Assembly: GCF_900116865.1 (NCBI RefSeq)
Contig: NZ_FPCD01000002.1
Location: 248,001-312,000, forward strand
Origin: Butyrivibrio sp. M55
GTDB lineage: Bacteria > Bacillota > Clostridia > Lachnospirales > Lachnospiraceae
Length of the DNA: 64,000 nucleotides
Reading direction: 5' to 3'
The position numbers were made by a program, and so were the translations under genes. This document shows, one piece after another, positions 33,786 to 42,949 of the stretch (positions are counted from its first letter, which is position 1; every line of letters begins with the position of its first letter). The notes below the pieces were generated by a model that was given only the letters and a program-made list of their open reading frames with translations, was not told the DNA's origin and ran no database searches.

Positions 33786-35811
33786 AATAGGTATGGTGAT
33801 CGGAGATCGCTACGAGGTGCTTGAAAAGATTGGCACCGGCGGAATGTCCGATGTGTATAAAGCAAAAGATCATAAACTTAATCGTCTTGTTGCGGTAAAA
33901 ATACTGAAACAGGAATTTTCCGAGAACGAGAATTTTGTAGCAAAGTTTCGTGTTGAGGCGCAGTCAACAGCAGGGCTTATGCATCCTAACATCGTAAATG
34001 TGTATGATGTTGGTGACGAGGACGGTATCAACTATATCGTCATGGAGCTTGTAGACGGAATCACTCTCAAAAAATATATTGAGAAAAAGGTCAGACTCTC
34101 TGTAAAAGAGGCTGTCAGCATTGCTATACAGGTTGCCATGGGTCTTGAGGCTGCACATAATAACAATATCATTCACAGAGATATCAAGCCTCAGAACATT
34201 ATGATATCCAAAGATGGTAAGGTTAAGGTTACAGACTTTGGTATTGCAAAAGCAGCTACAAGTAACACCATCACCTCCAATGTCATGGGATCGGTACATT
34301 ATACTTCTCCCGAGCAGGCAAGAGGCGGATACAGCGATGCCAAGAGTGATATTTACTCACTTGGTATCACACTTTTTGAGATGCTTACCGGAAGAGTTCC
34401 TTTTAACGGGGACACTACCGTTGCAATAGCTATTAAGCATATTCAGGAGGAACTTCCCACACCGGCGGACTTTAACGAAGAAATTCCTATCAGTGTGGAA
34501 AAGATTGTTCTTAAATGTTGTCAAAAGAGTCCTGACAGAAGATATCAGAATGCAGCCGAGCTTATTCAGGACCTTAAGAAATCACTTATTACACCTGACA
34601 AGGATTTTGTATCTATGGTAGATCCCGATGAGGACGGTGTAACCAGAGTTGCTTCCGATGAGGAGGTGAGGCATGTGAAGAATAGAGATCCACGTATGCC
34701 TGAACCTGAGCAGATGAGGCTCAAACGCGATGTAGTCAGAGAATATGAACAGGATGACTATGACGATTACGATAGAGAAATAAGAAAATACGGCAGAGAT
34801 TACGAAGACGACGATGCCGATGAAGAAGAGGAAGACTATTATTACCGCGAAGAGCATGACAGAAGACGCAGAGGAACAATGCAGGAAGATGGTAAAATCG
34901 AGAGAATTACATCTTCAATAGCCATTGTGATGGCGGTAATAGTTGCTCTTGTTGTTGTCTTGCTTGTGGCAAGAGGAATCGGACTTTTCGGAACAATTGA
35001 TTCTAACGAAGGTTCTTCAGGTGCAAGTAATGCCAAGGTTGCAGCCGAGGACAGTGACAAGGGAAAAGTTCCGGATGTAGTCGGAAAGACATATGCCGAG
35101 GCAAAGTCATTACTTGAAGATGACAGAGGCTATAAGGTAAAAAAAGAAGCTGATAAAGATAACACCAAACCCAACAATACCGTTGTATCAACATCACCTG
35201 CGGCCGGAGAGAAGCTTGATAAAGGCTCTACGATCACTGTGTATGTAAGTAACGGTTCAAATTATAAGGGAAAAGCAGATGCATCATCTGAGTCGTCTTC
35301 AATGGAAGGCGAAATCGAAGTTCCGGATCTTGTCGGACTTGAGACAGATGAGGCTATGGCTGTATTGGTAGAAGCAGGACTTGAACTTGGAACAGCCAAG
35401 GATGTTAAGAATTCCGATCCTAAGCTTATAGATAAGGTTTGCAGACAGATTCCCGAAGCCGGAAAGAAAGTTAAGGAAGGAACTGTTGTACATATAGAGG
35501 TATCTACAGGCCCCGGTGAAGTTTCGTATTCATTTAAGGCGAATTTACCTGCACCTGAAGGCGGAGAAGCACCTTATAATCCCGGAGATAAAGTGCATGT
35601 ATCAATCACTTCATCAGATGGAGCGGTACTTCGTGAGTTTGATACAACTTCATTCCCGTATCCTGTTGATATCAGTGGTATTAAAACACCTACGGGAGTG
35701 GTGAGTTATACATATTATGTTTCTGTACCTGCACAGGAACCTGATGCGGGCTTTGTACCGAAGCAGGTTGATGTTCAGACACGAGCCCAGTTTACACAGG
35801 AGACCCATTAA
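33778..35811 (+). CDS. prkC: PASTA-domain Ser/Thr protein kinase (PrkC/Stk1 type)
   Basis: Membrane receptor kinase that senses peptidoglycan fragments or lipid II and controls growth and division. Residues about 10-270 form a full kinase (GTGGMSDVYKAKD, VAVKIL, HRDIKPQNI, DFGIAKA). A long acidic, Tyr/Asp/Glu-rich linker (about 320-365) leads to a membrane segment (about 380-402). Two PASTA domains follow (VPDVVGKTYAEAK, then VPDLVGLETDEAM), and a final region of about 90 residues has no clear PASTA motif. At 677 residues with only two PASTA repeats it is shorter outside than many relatives. It overlaps PP2C by eight bases and rsgA by one. Confidence 0.95.
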   Translation: MIKIGMVIGDRYEVLEKIGTGGMSDVYKAKDHKLNRLVAVKILKQEFSENENFVAKFRVEAQSTAGLMHPNIVNVYDVGDEDGINYIVMELVDGITLKKYIEKKVRLSVKEAVSIAIQVAMGLEAAHNNNIIHRDIKPQNIMISKDGKVKVTDFGIAKAATSNTITSNVMGSVHYTSPEQARGGYSDAKSDIYSLGITLFEMLTGRVPFNGDTTVAIAIKHIQEELPTPADFNEEIPISVEKIVLKCCQKSPDRRYQNAAELIQDLKKSLITPDKDFVSMVDPDEDGVTRVASDEEVRHVKNRDPRMPEPEQMRLKRDVVREYEQDDYDDYDREIRKYGRDYEDDDADEEEEDYYYREEHDRRRRGTMQEDGKIERITSSIAIVMAVIVALVVVLLVARGIGLFGTIDSNEGSSGASNAKVAAEDSDKGKVPDVVGKTYAEAKSLLEDDRGYKVKKEADKDNTKPNNTVVSTSPAAGEKLDKGSTITVYVSNGSNYKGKADASSESSSMEGEIEVPDLVGLETDEAMAVLVEAGLELGTAKDVKNSDPKLIDKVCRQIPEAGKKVKEGTVVHIEVSTGPGEVSYSFKANLPAPEGGEAPYNPGDKVHVSITSSDGAVLREFDTTSFPYPVDISGIKTPTGVVSYTYYVSVPAQEPDAGFVPKQVDVQTRAQFTQETH

Positions 35812-36728
35812 TGCAGGGAAAGATAATTAAAGGAATTGCCGGCTTTTACTACATAGAAACTCATGATGAGAAAATCTATGAATGTAAAGCAAAGGGCATC
35901 TTTAGAAAAGATAATGTAAAACCGCTGGTTGGCGATAATGTCATGATAGACATTATCGACGAAGAGAATAAAAAGGGGAATATCACAGAGATACTTCCCC
36001 GCAAGAACCGGCTTTTAAGACCGCCTGTTGCCAATGTGGATCAGGCGGTTATTTTGTTTGCCATAGTTAAGCCGGATCCCAATTACAACCTGCTCGATCG
36101 TTTTCTTATCATGATGAGACAGCAGAATCTCCCCGTCATAATCTGTTTCAACAAGCAGGATATTGCAACGGAGGAAGAACAGCTGGAACTTTATAATGCC
36201 TACGAGAAGTGTGGCTATAAAGTCCTTTTCATAAGTGTCAAAGAGGACAAGGGACTTGATGAGTTAAAAGAGCTCCTTCGAGGCAAGACTACAACTCTTG
36301 CGGGACCAAGCGGAGTCGGCAAGTCATCTCTTTTAAACAAACTTGTACCCGATGCGCTTATGCAGACAGGAGAGCTTAGCCGTAAGATAGACAGGGGAAA
36401 AAATACGACGAGACATTCGGAACTCTTTTTCGTAAGCGAGCTTTCAGATGGTGACGATGAGACATATCTCTTTGATACTCCCGGATTTACGTCGCTTAAC
36501 TTAAATGATGTCACGACAGACAATCTTATGCAGTACTATCCTGAATTTGAGGAGTTTGAGCCCGAGTGCAGGTTCGGTGGCTGCTCGCATATCGCAGAAC
36601 CTGACTGCGGCGTAAAGAATGCGCTTAGCGAAGGCAAGATTTCTGCAGTTCGCTATGAGAATTACAAGATAATATACGAAGATCTGAAAAACGCCCGACC
36701 CGATTACAGCAAGAAGGCAAGGCGATGA
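35811..36728 (+). CDS. rsgA: Ribosome small-subunit GTPase RsgA
   Basis: Circularly permuted GTPase that checks late 30S maturation. The OB-fold N-terminus precedes the NKQD base-specificity loop (CFNKQDIAT), the P-loop GPSGVGKSSLLNKL and the DTPGF switch. The C-terminal zinc ligands are in CRFGGCSHIAEPDC. Normal length (305 residues). Start and kinase stop overlap in TAATG, so translation is coupled. Confidence 0.96.
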   Translation: MQGKIIKGIAGFYYIETHDEKIYECKAKGIFRKDNVKPLVGDNVMIDIIDEENKKGNITEILPRKNRLLRPPVANVDQAVILFAIVKPDPNYNLLDRFLIMMRQQNLPVIICFNKQDIATEEEQLELYNAYEKCGYKVLFISVKEDKGLDELKELLRGKTTTLAGPSGVGKSSLLNKLVPDALMQTGELSRKIDRGKNTTRHSELFFVSELSDGDDETYLFDTPGFTSLNLNDVTTDNLMQYYPEFEEFEPECRFGGCSHIAEPDCGVKNALSEGKISAVRYENYKIIYEDLKNARPDYSKKARR

Positions 36729-36807
36729 CTTGAATAAATGCAATATGATATGCGTTTTTCTATTAGAGAGGAAAACGTGCAAGATAAGCTTTAGATGAGG
36801 AATACAG

Positions 36808-37383
36808 ATGAAGATATACGTTACAAGACACGGACAGACTGACTATAACAAAAAAGAACTGATGCAGGGAAGAAGCGATATTCCTTTGAACGAAACGGGA
36901 ATGGAGCAGGCACATGCAACTAAGGCAAAAGTTGGTGATGTTAAGTTTGATGCCGTGTATGCCAGTCCACTTATAAGAGCGGTGCAGACGGCGTCGATAA
37001 TAGGAGATATAGATCCTTCAGAGATAATAAAAGATGAACGAATCATTGAGGCAGACTTTGGCAGATATGAAGCTGTAAATTACTACAAAGTAGCCCTTCC
37101 CATGACAGCGTATTGGACGCTTCCTGAAATTTTTCCGGCTCCGTCAGGAGTGGAGACTATAAAGGAAATGGTCGATCGTACCAGATCTTTCCTCACAGAA
37201 CTTGAGCAAAAAGATTATGAAAACGTACTCGTTGTCTGCCACGGCGGAATTATTCGTCCCATTCGCGGCTACTTCGAAAACGCCAAGCGCGGTTACATCT
37301 GGCGTCCACGTCCCAAGAACTGCGAAATTTTCGTCTACGAATCAAATAACGGCAAACACAGCTTAGTGCAGGATATTCTTTAA
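36808..37383 (+). CDS. Histidine phosphatase-family protein
   Basis: Second histidine phosphatase in the window, 191 residues, with TRHGQTDYN at the N-terminus, ASPLIRAVQTASII and the second catalytic His in VVCHGGIIRPI. QGRSDIPLNETG fits small-molecule phosphatases of the PhoE/CobC kind; the substrate is unknown. It follows rsgA after a 79-base gap and may be a separate unit. Confidence 0.9.
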   Translation: MKIYVTRHGQTDYNKKELMQGRSDIPLNETGMEQAHATKAKVGDVKFDAVYASPLIRAVQTASIIGDIDPSEIIKDERIIEADFGRYEAVNYYKVALPMTAYWTLPEIFPAPSGVETIKEMVDRTRSFLTELEQKDYENVLVVCHGGIIRPIRGYFENAKRGYIWRPRPKNCEIFVYESNNGKHSLVQDIL

Positions 37384-37458
37384 GAAATCTAAGTGAATGT
37401 TGAGAAAGAAAAACTGAAATAAGGAAAACTTTAACCGAATACATCATCGATAAAGTAA

Positions 37459-37677
37459 AAGGTATCAGTATATAAGGCGTACTTTCACAGTATTTTTGTG
37501 AATTGCAACATTCAAGAGCATAAAAAGACGGAGTAATTTATTCTGTTTTTCAATCCATTGTTTGAGCCCATTTATGGGCGAGTTTGGATTGAAAGAATAA
37601 ATTCCTCCGTCTTTATATGCCTTGAATGTCAACGAACAAAACTCACTGTGAAAGTACGCCTTATATACTGATACCTT
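37459..37677. repeat. Large palindromic element with 33-base perfect terminal inverted repeats
   Basis: The ends (37459-37491 and 37645-37677) are perfect inverted copies of 33 bases starting AAGGTATCAGTATATAAGG. Inside, a second set of arms continues the fold (CATTCAAG with CTTGAATG, AAGACGGA with TCCGTCTT, AATTTATTCT with AGAATAAATT), ending in a small GCCCAT/ATGGGC loop. It holds no gene and spans almost the whole gap between the phosphatase and mgsA. It looks like a MITE or a folded RNA/terminator element. Confidence 0.85.
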
Positions 37678-37713
37678 GACCTTCTCGCATAACCTATCGG
37701 TTAAAGAATCACA

Positions 37714-38190
37714 TCACTCATTCGGAAGAGTCTCAGCACGCTCTGCAATATTCTGCTTGAAGTTTATTACGTCGTGGTCATACTCTTCATCCATGAAACT
37801 CGAGTGGAGAAGAAAATCAGCCGTAGCCTTGTTGTTTGCAAAAGGAATATCGTATACCTGTGCAATTCTCATAAGAGCCTTAACGTCAGGGTCGTGAGGA
37901 GCTGCTGTGAGAGGATCTGAGAAGAATACTACGAAATTGATCTTTCCTTCTACGATCTTTGCACCGATCTGCTGATCGCCGCCAAGAGGGCCTGAATTAT
38001 ATCCGCGTACAGGAAGATTTGTGGCATCTGTGATCATTCTTGCCGTTGTACCTGTGCCGCAGAGAAAATGCTTTTTTAATGTCTCGGCATTATCTTTGCA
38101 CCATTTGATAAGCTCAGGCTTTTTGCCGTCATGAGCGATAAGTGCAATTGATTTCTGCTTCGGAATTGTAAGTGTAATTGTATCTGACAT
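37714..38190 (-). CDS. mgsA: Methylglyoxal synthase
   Basis: Converts dihydroxyacetone phosphate to methylglyoxal, a bypass of lower glycolysis under phosphate limitation. The 158-residue length matches the family. Motifs: IALIAHDGKK (catalytic Asp/His region), GTTARMI, GPLGGDQQIG (phosphate binding), FFSDPLTAAPHDPDVKALMR. AAGGAGGAG-type site upstream. It lies just outside the 219-base palindromic element, which may double as its terminator. Confidence 0.96.
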   Translation of the reverse strand: MSDTITLTIPKQKSIALIAHDGKKPELIKWCKDNAETLKKHFLCGTGTTARMITDATNLPVRGYNSGPLGGDQQIGAKIVEGKINFVVFFSDPLTAAPHDPDVKALMRIAQVYDIPFANNKATADFLLHSSFMDEEYDHDVINFKQNIAERAETLPNE

Positions 38191-38322
38191 GAAAACTCCT
38201 CCTTAATTTGAGCGTTATTTCTTTATCTCTTTTTTCCAAAATACACCATAAACATAATAGTGTCAAAGATGTAGTTTGTTAACTTTTTTGACCTTTTTGA
38301 CCTGAGCCCTTATAATTACGTT

Positions 38323-39075
38323 ATGAGAAGATATGATTATGAATATAATAGAAAAAGTAAAATATGGATTATTCTACTACTACTGATTGTTTTAGTGGTA
38401 TGCTTTTCAGGTTGCGGCGCGGATTTTCTTTCTCGGTTTGAGGGAACAGAAGAAATTGCATCCGGGCTTTCAACTGTTTCTGAAGCCATGACGGGAGTTG
38501 TTTCCGATGCAAGTTCGTATCTTGAGTCCGAATTCGGCATTGGCATAGAAATAGACGGATTGAATGATACTAAAACTGAAACAAAGAAGAAACTCAAAAA
38601 AGGTGTTGAGAAGGCAAAAGAAGTAAAAGAACAATTGGATGAGGAAGGAATTTTGAGTGCCCCTTCCGACATAAATCTTCACGATGTTGACGGAAAGGGC
38701 AAAAATTACGCTTTTACCTATGACGGAGAAGAGTATTCGGCAGTATACACCAAGGATAACTGGAAGATAATCAACTCATATAAGATTGCAAATAATGAGG
38801 ATATGAAGATTATCTGCTCGGCTTTGATAGAGGAGCACCCCGTACACGGAAGCGACATGGAGTCGTACAGAACGCCTGATGATATGGCTTACGAGTGGGA
38901 GCAGCACAATCTTGCATATGCATTTCTTCCGGATGACAACAGATGGAAAGCAAGAACTAAGGACGTAGATCTGAACCCTGAGGATCAGGGACTTTCTTTC
39001 ACTGAGATTTATGAGAGACAGACAGGAAAGCAAATGACAATTGATGAGCTTATGAAGCACATGAAGGAAGGATAA
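38323..39075 (+). CDS. Putative lipoprotein of unknown function
   Basis: A 250-residue protein with a signal peptide (KIWIILLLLIVLVVCFSGCG) whose lipobox ends SGC, so acylation at Cys about 31 and anchoring to the outer face of the membrane are predicted. After that comes a helix-rich section with Lys/Glu repeats (about 85-110) and a globular part (about 115-250). It matches no family I recognise. It is followed after five bases by the adenosine-deaminase-like gene, and the two are probably cotranscribed, an unexpected pairing. Confidence 0.78.
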   Translation: MRRYDYEYNRKSKIWIILLLLIVLVVCFSGCGADFLSRFEGTEEIASGLSTVSEAMTGVVSDASSYLESEFGIGIEIDGLNDTKTETKKKLKKGVEKAKEVKEQLDEEGILSAPSDINLHDVDGKGKNYAFTYDGEEYSAVYTKDNWKIINSYKIANNEDMKIICSALIEEHPVHGSDMESYRTPDDMAYEWEQHNLAYAFLPDDNRWKARTKDVDLNPEDQGLSFTEIYERQTGKQMTIDELMKHMKEG

Positions 39076-39080
39076 CTTTT

Positions 39081-41528
39081 ATGACTTATTTTACGTGTTT
39101 TTTTCTTGATGATGAAAAAGATATCATAGTAAGTCTGTACAAAGATCTTGATAAGATGTGGTATGTGCTTTCAACGCCAAATCACCACACAGGAAACCTT
39201 ATAAGGAACCTCGCCGCGATATGCAAACTGAATCTTTCTGAGGATGAGAACGGGATGCTTGTTGCAAAGGGCGAGGTTCCCTGTTTTATTGACGGAAACA
39301 ATGAAGAGAGCTACATATTCAGCTTGCGTGATGTAGAGATAGCCAAGATCTTTCCGGATAAAAGAGTTGAAGTCATGGCTTCGGTTCCGGCAATCGCCAA
39401 GACACTGATGAGCCAGACCAAGAACTATCAGCTTGACCTTAACAAGACTGTTTTCAAGACTTATATAAACAAGAATCTTAAGTTCAGGACCGATCTTCAT
39501 ACGCATATGAACGGCAACCTCCCTGCGGATATTCTTATCGCGCTCGGAATCTATCATCAGATCAGATATCCTTTGTATTATGTAAAAAAACTGAATCTCG
39601 AGCTCACTGAGAAGCAGTGGATCAAGGTTCTCAAGAACAGGGAGAAAGTCGCAAGGCAGTTCTCATCATCTGAACTACAGGGCAAATATCTTGATAGAAA
39701 AATAGATGACAACACCTTTATCAACTTTGCGGATCTTATCCTTAATAACTTAAATGACGCGGAGCTGAACATTGTTAAGATCAGAGGCTCTCTTGCCGTT
39801 ATCAAGGACGGACAGGCCGTTTTTACCAATCTTGAGAAGGTTTACATTTACAGATATATCTTTACCAAGGGAAAAGAATGTGATGAAAAGATAGATATTC
39901 ACAGCGTTTCCCAGATTCCCGACGAAGATGTGAAAAGAGTTTTGGAAAAGATGTTGATGGACAAAGAAACGGAAGAATACTGTCACAATACTCTTTTTCA
40001 GGATAAGCTCCTGTGGATTGCAAGGAATTACAAAAGGCAGGGCATCTACTACGCAGAGATAAGCGATACGACTCTTGTAAAAAAATATGAGTCGATCGAT
40101 ATGCTTAGGCAGGTGCACGAGGTTATGCCTAGTATCCACAGAGAGACGGGAGTCATGATCAGATTTCTTGCCGCTATGCGAAGGATACCGCTTACAATCA
40201 TCAAAGATGCTGTAACTCCGGCAAATTATCTTGAGCAGAACCTCGAAGTTCTGAAGGCAACGGCACTTGATCCGTATGTTGCGGGATGCGACTTCGTGGG
40301 AGAAGAGATAAATGACATCATAACTTTGAAGCCTGCTTTTAAAGAGATAGTGAAGATCGCGGCCAAAGATCCTTCTTTTGTGATAAGAGTTCATGCGGGA
40401 GAGAACGACAGCCAGAAAGATAACATCTCGCACAGCATACAGTGTGTACGAGAATCACTTGCTACGGGACAGCAGATGCCACGTATGAGACTTGGACACG
40501 GACTTTATACCTACAGCCCGAGGTCTCAGAAGGGAAAAGAAGTCCTTAAACAGCTTAAGGAAAACGGCGTGGTTCTTGAGTTTCAGCTTACGAGTAACGT
40601 ACGACTTAATAACCTTAATTCACTTGATAAGCACCCTTTGAAGCAATATCTGAAACAGGGGCTTAAGTGTGTTCAGGGAACCGACGGAGCGGCTCTTTAC
40701 GGAACAAATTCAGTGGATGAGCAGCTTTCACTTGTTAAGATGCTGGGACTTTCTGATAACGACATAAGCCTAATGAAACAGGCAGAGACAGAGATAATAG
40801 AGATAAGCAGAGCATCATATGCGGCCAAGAAAGAAGCGTTCAATGCTCTTATAAAAGACAGAGATATGGAAGAAGTGCTTCTTGAGAAGATGAAAGCCGT
40901 TAAGATATCGAAAAAGAGACCTTCTTCAAAAGATCTTTTGCTCGATGCCAATAAAGAACTCAAGGATCGCATAAGAGAAATTTCCTGGTCACATTTCCCG
41001 GTCGTACTTCTTGGAGGCAGCTTTAATACAGAGAACAGAGCTACAAGAGTTACCAAGGAAGGCGCCGCGCAGCTTGATGCTCTTATGGATAAGCTTAGTC
41101 CGGAAGAAGTCTGCTTTGTCATAGGACATAAGCTGTCCGGATATGAAAAGTACCTTCTTGATAACAATAAGAAGAATTTCATTGTATATGCGGTTGTTCC
41201 TGCCATGATCACCGAGAAGGAAAAAGAGATGCTTCTTTCCTATAATGTAAGGATCAGAGTTTCTACGGAGACTCAGGGAATGGGAATCTACAAGAGCTTT
41301 AACTATGAGATATTTGAGAGAAGACCATCGATGGTTGTAGCCTTTGACGGAAACAGCGCCGCCGCAAATCTCATTCAGGAAGCCAAGAACGGAAAAGGAA
41401 AATCTCACATTTTGGTCTGGGGACATTCCAAGACACTTCGTCAAAAAGCTCTTTCATTGAAAGGATATGTAGACATTTTTGACGAAGAAATGACCCTGGG
41501 GGACGGGGTTATTGGACCAAAAATTTGA
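39081..41528 (+). CDS. Adenosine-deaminase-like hydrolase with extra C-terminal nucleotide-binding-like domain
   Basis: An 815-residue protein, about 2.4 times the length of normal adenosine deaminase. About 130 N-terminal residues match nothing I know. The deaminase core (about 135-600) has the metal and catalytic residues: His140 and His142 (DLHTHMNG), His438 with Glu440 (VHAGEND), His473 (RLGHGLY) and Asp535 (GTDGAALYG). The C-terminal part (about 625-815; VVLLGGSFNTENRATRV, VWGHSKTLRQKAL) looks like a Rossmann-type SLOG or sirtuin-like nucleotide-binding domain. The last residues, LGDGVIGPKI, are encoded by a dispersed repeat. Large deaminases of about this size act in phage defence (RdrB of RADAR), but the partner ATPase is absent. 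Confidence 0.82.
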   Translation: MTYFTCFFLDDEKDIIVSLYKDLDKMWYVLSTPNHHTGNLIRNLAAICKLNLSEDENGMLVAKGEVPCFIDGNNEESYIFSLRDVEIAKIFPDKRVEVMASVPAIAKTLMSQTKNYQLDLNKTVFKTYINKNLKFRTDLHTHMNGNLPADILIALGIYHQIRYPLYYVKKLNLELTEKQWIKVLKNREKVARQFSSSELQGKYLDRKIDDNTFINFADLILNNLNDAELNIVKIRGSLAVIKDGQAVFTNLEKVYIYRYIFTKGKECDEKIDIHSVSQIPDEDVKRVLEKMLMDKETEEYCHNTLFQDKLLWIARNYKRQGIYYAEISDTTLVKKYESIDMLRQVHEVMPSIHRETGVMIRFLAAMRRIPLTIIKDAVTPANYLEQNLEVLKATALDPYVAGCDFVGEEINDIITLKPAFKEIVKIAAKDPSFVIRVHAGENDSQKDNISHSIQCVRESLATGQQMPRMRLGHGLYTYSPRSQKGKEVLKQLKENGVVLEFQLTSNVRLNNLNSLDKHPLKQYLKQGLKCVQGTDGAALYGTNSVDEQLSLVKMLGLSDNDISLMKQAETEIIEISRASYAAKKEAFNALIKDRDMEEVLLEKMKAVKISKKRPSSKDLLLDANKELKDRIREISWSHFPVVLLGGSFNTENRATRVTKEGAAQLDALMDKLSPEEVCFVIGHKLSGYEKYLLDNNKKNFIVYAVVPAMITEKEKEMLLSYNVRIRVSTETQGMGIYKSFNYEIFERRPSMVVAFDGNSAAANLIQEAKNGKGKSHILVWGHSKTLRQKALSLKGYVDIFDEEMTLGDGVIGPKI
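41500..41511 (+). repeat. Dispersed repeat GGGACGGGGTTA, copy 2 (at the deaminase C-terminus)
   Basis: The same 12-mer occurs at 27669 (in rsmB), here and at 54010 (after eno), with further similarity on both sides: CAGG or CTGG before, and GGACC/TA after. In this copy the repeat encodes the last few residues of the deaminase-like protein and runs to its stop codon. Confidence 0.6.
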
Positions 41529-41572
41529 TAGTAAGTAAAGAAAGTGTATGTGCTGCAAATGCAGTAACTGTG

Positions 41573-41602
41573 CGGGGTACCATTATGGAACCCCGCTTTT
41601 TG
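41573..41602 (+). terminator. Rho-independent terminator after the deaminase-like gene
   Basis: GCGGGGT and ACCCCGC form a 7-base GC-rich stem with an 11-base loop and a five-T tail. Confidence 0.88.
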
Positions 41603-41650
41603 ATGTCTTTTTCTTGTAAAAAAATATGAGTCGAGAGATACTTATCTCAA

Positions 41651-41669
41651 CATCTGCAGGTGAAAAAAT
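41651..41669. promoter_or_regulatory. Candidate operator of XRE regulator 1 (identical to 46393-46411)
   Basis: CATCTGCAGGTGAAAAAAT is found unchanged at two positions, each 26-45 bases before the start of a paralogous XRE-membrane regulator gene. Its core CATCTGCAGGTG is palindromic with one mismatch. An autoregulatory site is likely. Confidence 0.6.
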
Positions 41670-41694
41670 AAATTTTGAAAGGAACGGTTTTGTT

Positions 41695-42675
41695 ATGGTC
41701 GAATTTGGTGAGCAACTCAGAAGTGCGAGAGAGATAAAAGGATTGACGCAAAAAGCACTGGCCGATCAATTATATGTAACAAGGCAGACGGTTTCCAGAT
41801 GGGAGTGCGGAGAGCGTTATCCGGATATTATCACATTAAAGAAATTATCTCAGGTTTTGAGTGTCAGCCTTGACGACCTTTTATCCGGAAAGGAGATGAC
41901 TAAAGTGGCGGAAAAGAATCCTGTAGTGGAAAATAAGACAATTAATAATATTACGAGTGTTTTGTATGCGTTTGTGGTGATAATGCTATTTATGGGAATT
42001 GCCGGAGAGGTGGCCCTATATTTTGTTAGCGCATATACAAGATTTGGATTTGATTTTTATCTTCCAAGATTTATAAGAAGTATAGAAAGTATAGTTTTAT
42101 TTGTTATTTTTGCTTATGGTTTATATAACCAAATACTTGATAAGCTGACACCCAAAATAATCGGAATAATTCTTACTTCGTATTTTGCGGTTTATGTTTT
42201 AATGAATGGTATTGTTGATATTTTTGGTGGGAATTATCAGATAACAGATTTTATTTCAGGAGAAGAAAGCAAAGCAGTTTTGATGTCATTTTTGATGAAT
42301 GTTGCACTTTATATATTGTGCATTTCTATAATTCCCGGTATTTTAGGGGGACTGGCGTCTTACTCTTTCTTTATACGCGGTAAAAACTCCAAGAAATGGG
42401 AACTTATGATTATAATATCCGCGGCATTGAGAATACTTGATACTATTATCACATTTATCAAAAGATTTAAGGTGGAAAAGTTTTATACAGCGAACTCCTC
42501 AACGGCTACCCTTGGAGAGGCTGTTGGGAATGTAAATGAAATAATAGCCGGTTTTATGCTTGGTATTGCATTTACGGCTCTGATTATATATCAGACATAC
42601 ACTTTGTACAGAAAGCGCAGAATGGCTATGGATCTAAGCAACGAAGAGCAGCTTGTGGAAGCCACGGTGCAATGA
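41695..42675 (+). CDS. XRE-family regulator with C-terminal membrane domain (paralogue 1)
   Basis: A 326-residue membrane-linked transcription factor. Residues about 1-65 are a Cro/CI helix-turn-helix (FGEQLRSAREIKGLTQ, VSRWECGERYPD), then a short linker (EMTKVAEKNPVVENKT) and six to seven hydrophobic segments. It is homologous over its whole length to the proteins at 46435 and 47342. The ATG at 41695 is chosen because the region upstream holds a repeated operator-like palindrome; a longer in-frame start at 41626 would read through it. The signal sensed by the membrane part is unknown. Confidence 0.85.
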   Translation: MVEFGEQLRSAREIKGLTQKALADQLYVTRQTVSRWECGERYPDIITLKKLSQVLSVSLDDLLSGKEMTKVAEKNPVVENKTINNITSVLYAFVVIMLFMGIAGEVALYFVSAYTRFGFDFYLPRFIRSIESIVLFVIFAYGLYNQILDKLTPKIIGIILTSYFAVYVLMNGIVDIFGGNYQITDFISGEESKAVLMSFLMNVALYILCISIIPGILGGLASYSFFIRGKNSKKWELMIIISAALRILDTIITFIKRFKVEKFYTANSSTATLGEAVGNVNEIIAGFMLGIAFTALIIYQTYTLYRKRRMAMDLSNEEQLVEATVQ

Positions 42676-42688
42676 GACGGGTATTACG

Positions 42689-42731
42689 CCACAGAATTTC
42701 CTAAGAGGATTTTCTGTGGTGTTTTCTTTTT
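42689..42731 (+). terminator. Terminator after XRE regulator 1
   Basis: CCACAGAA and TTCTGTGG form an 8-base stem with a 15-base loop and a TGTTTTCTTTTT tail. The rest of the gap up to 42949 holds only a 58-codon frame without a start (see rejected list). Confidence 0.8.
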
Positions 42732-42949
42732 AAAAAAGCAGGTGCCATTCCTTTTTGAAAAAGCAACATAAAATGTGACGTTGAAACCTTGATTTTACCG
42801 CATGTCACCATATTGGAGCGCCCATTTTCCGATGCGTTGCTTGTAATATTCCAGGCTGAAAATGATACTGAAGATATCTTCTTTGAAAGCGAAAAAGCAG
42901 AATTTATGTTGAATATATTTTTTTGAAGAATCATGGGAGGAATATAGTT

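Noticed and set aside
39081-41528. A RADAR-type phage defence system
   Set aside because: The deaminase-like protein has no RdrA-type ATPase or other defence gene beside it; only domain size and architecture are suggestive.
42701-42940. Possible gene remnants on either strand between XRE regulator 1 and the 50-residue ORF
   Set aside because: A rightward frame (about 58 codons, containing VTILERPFSDALLVIFQAEND) has no start codon or ribosome site, and the leftward frame opposite it is Ser-rich without motifs. A decayed gene is possible but not supportable.
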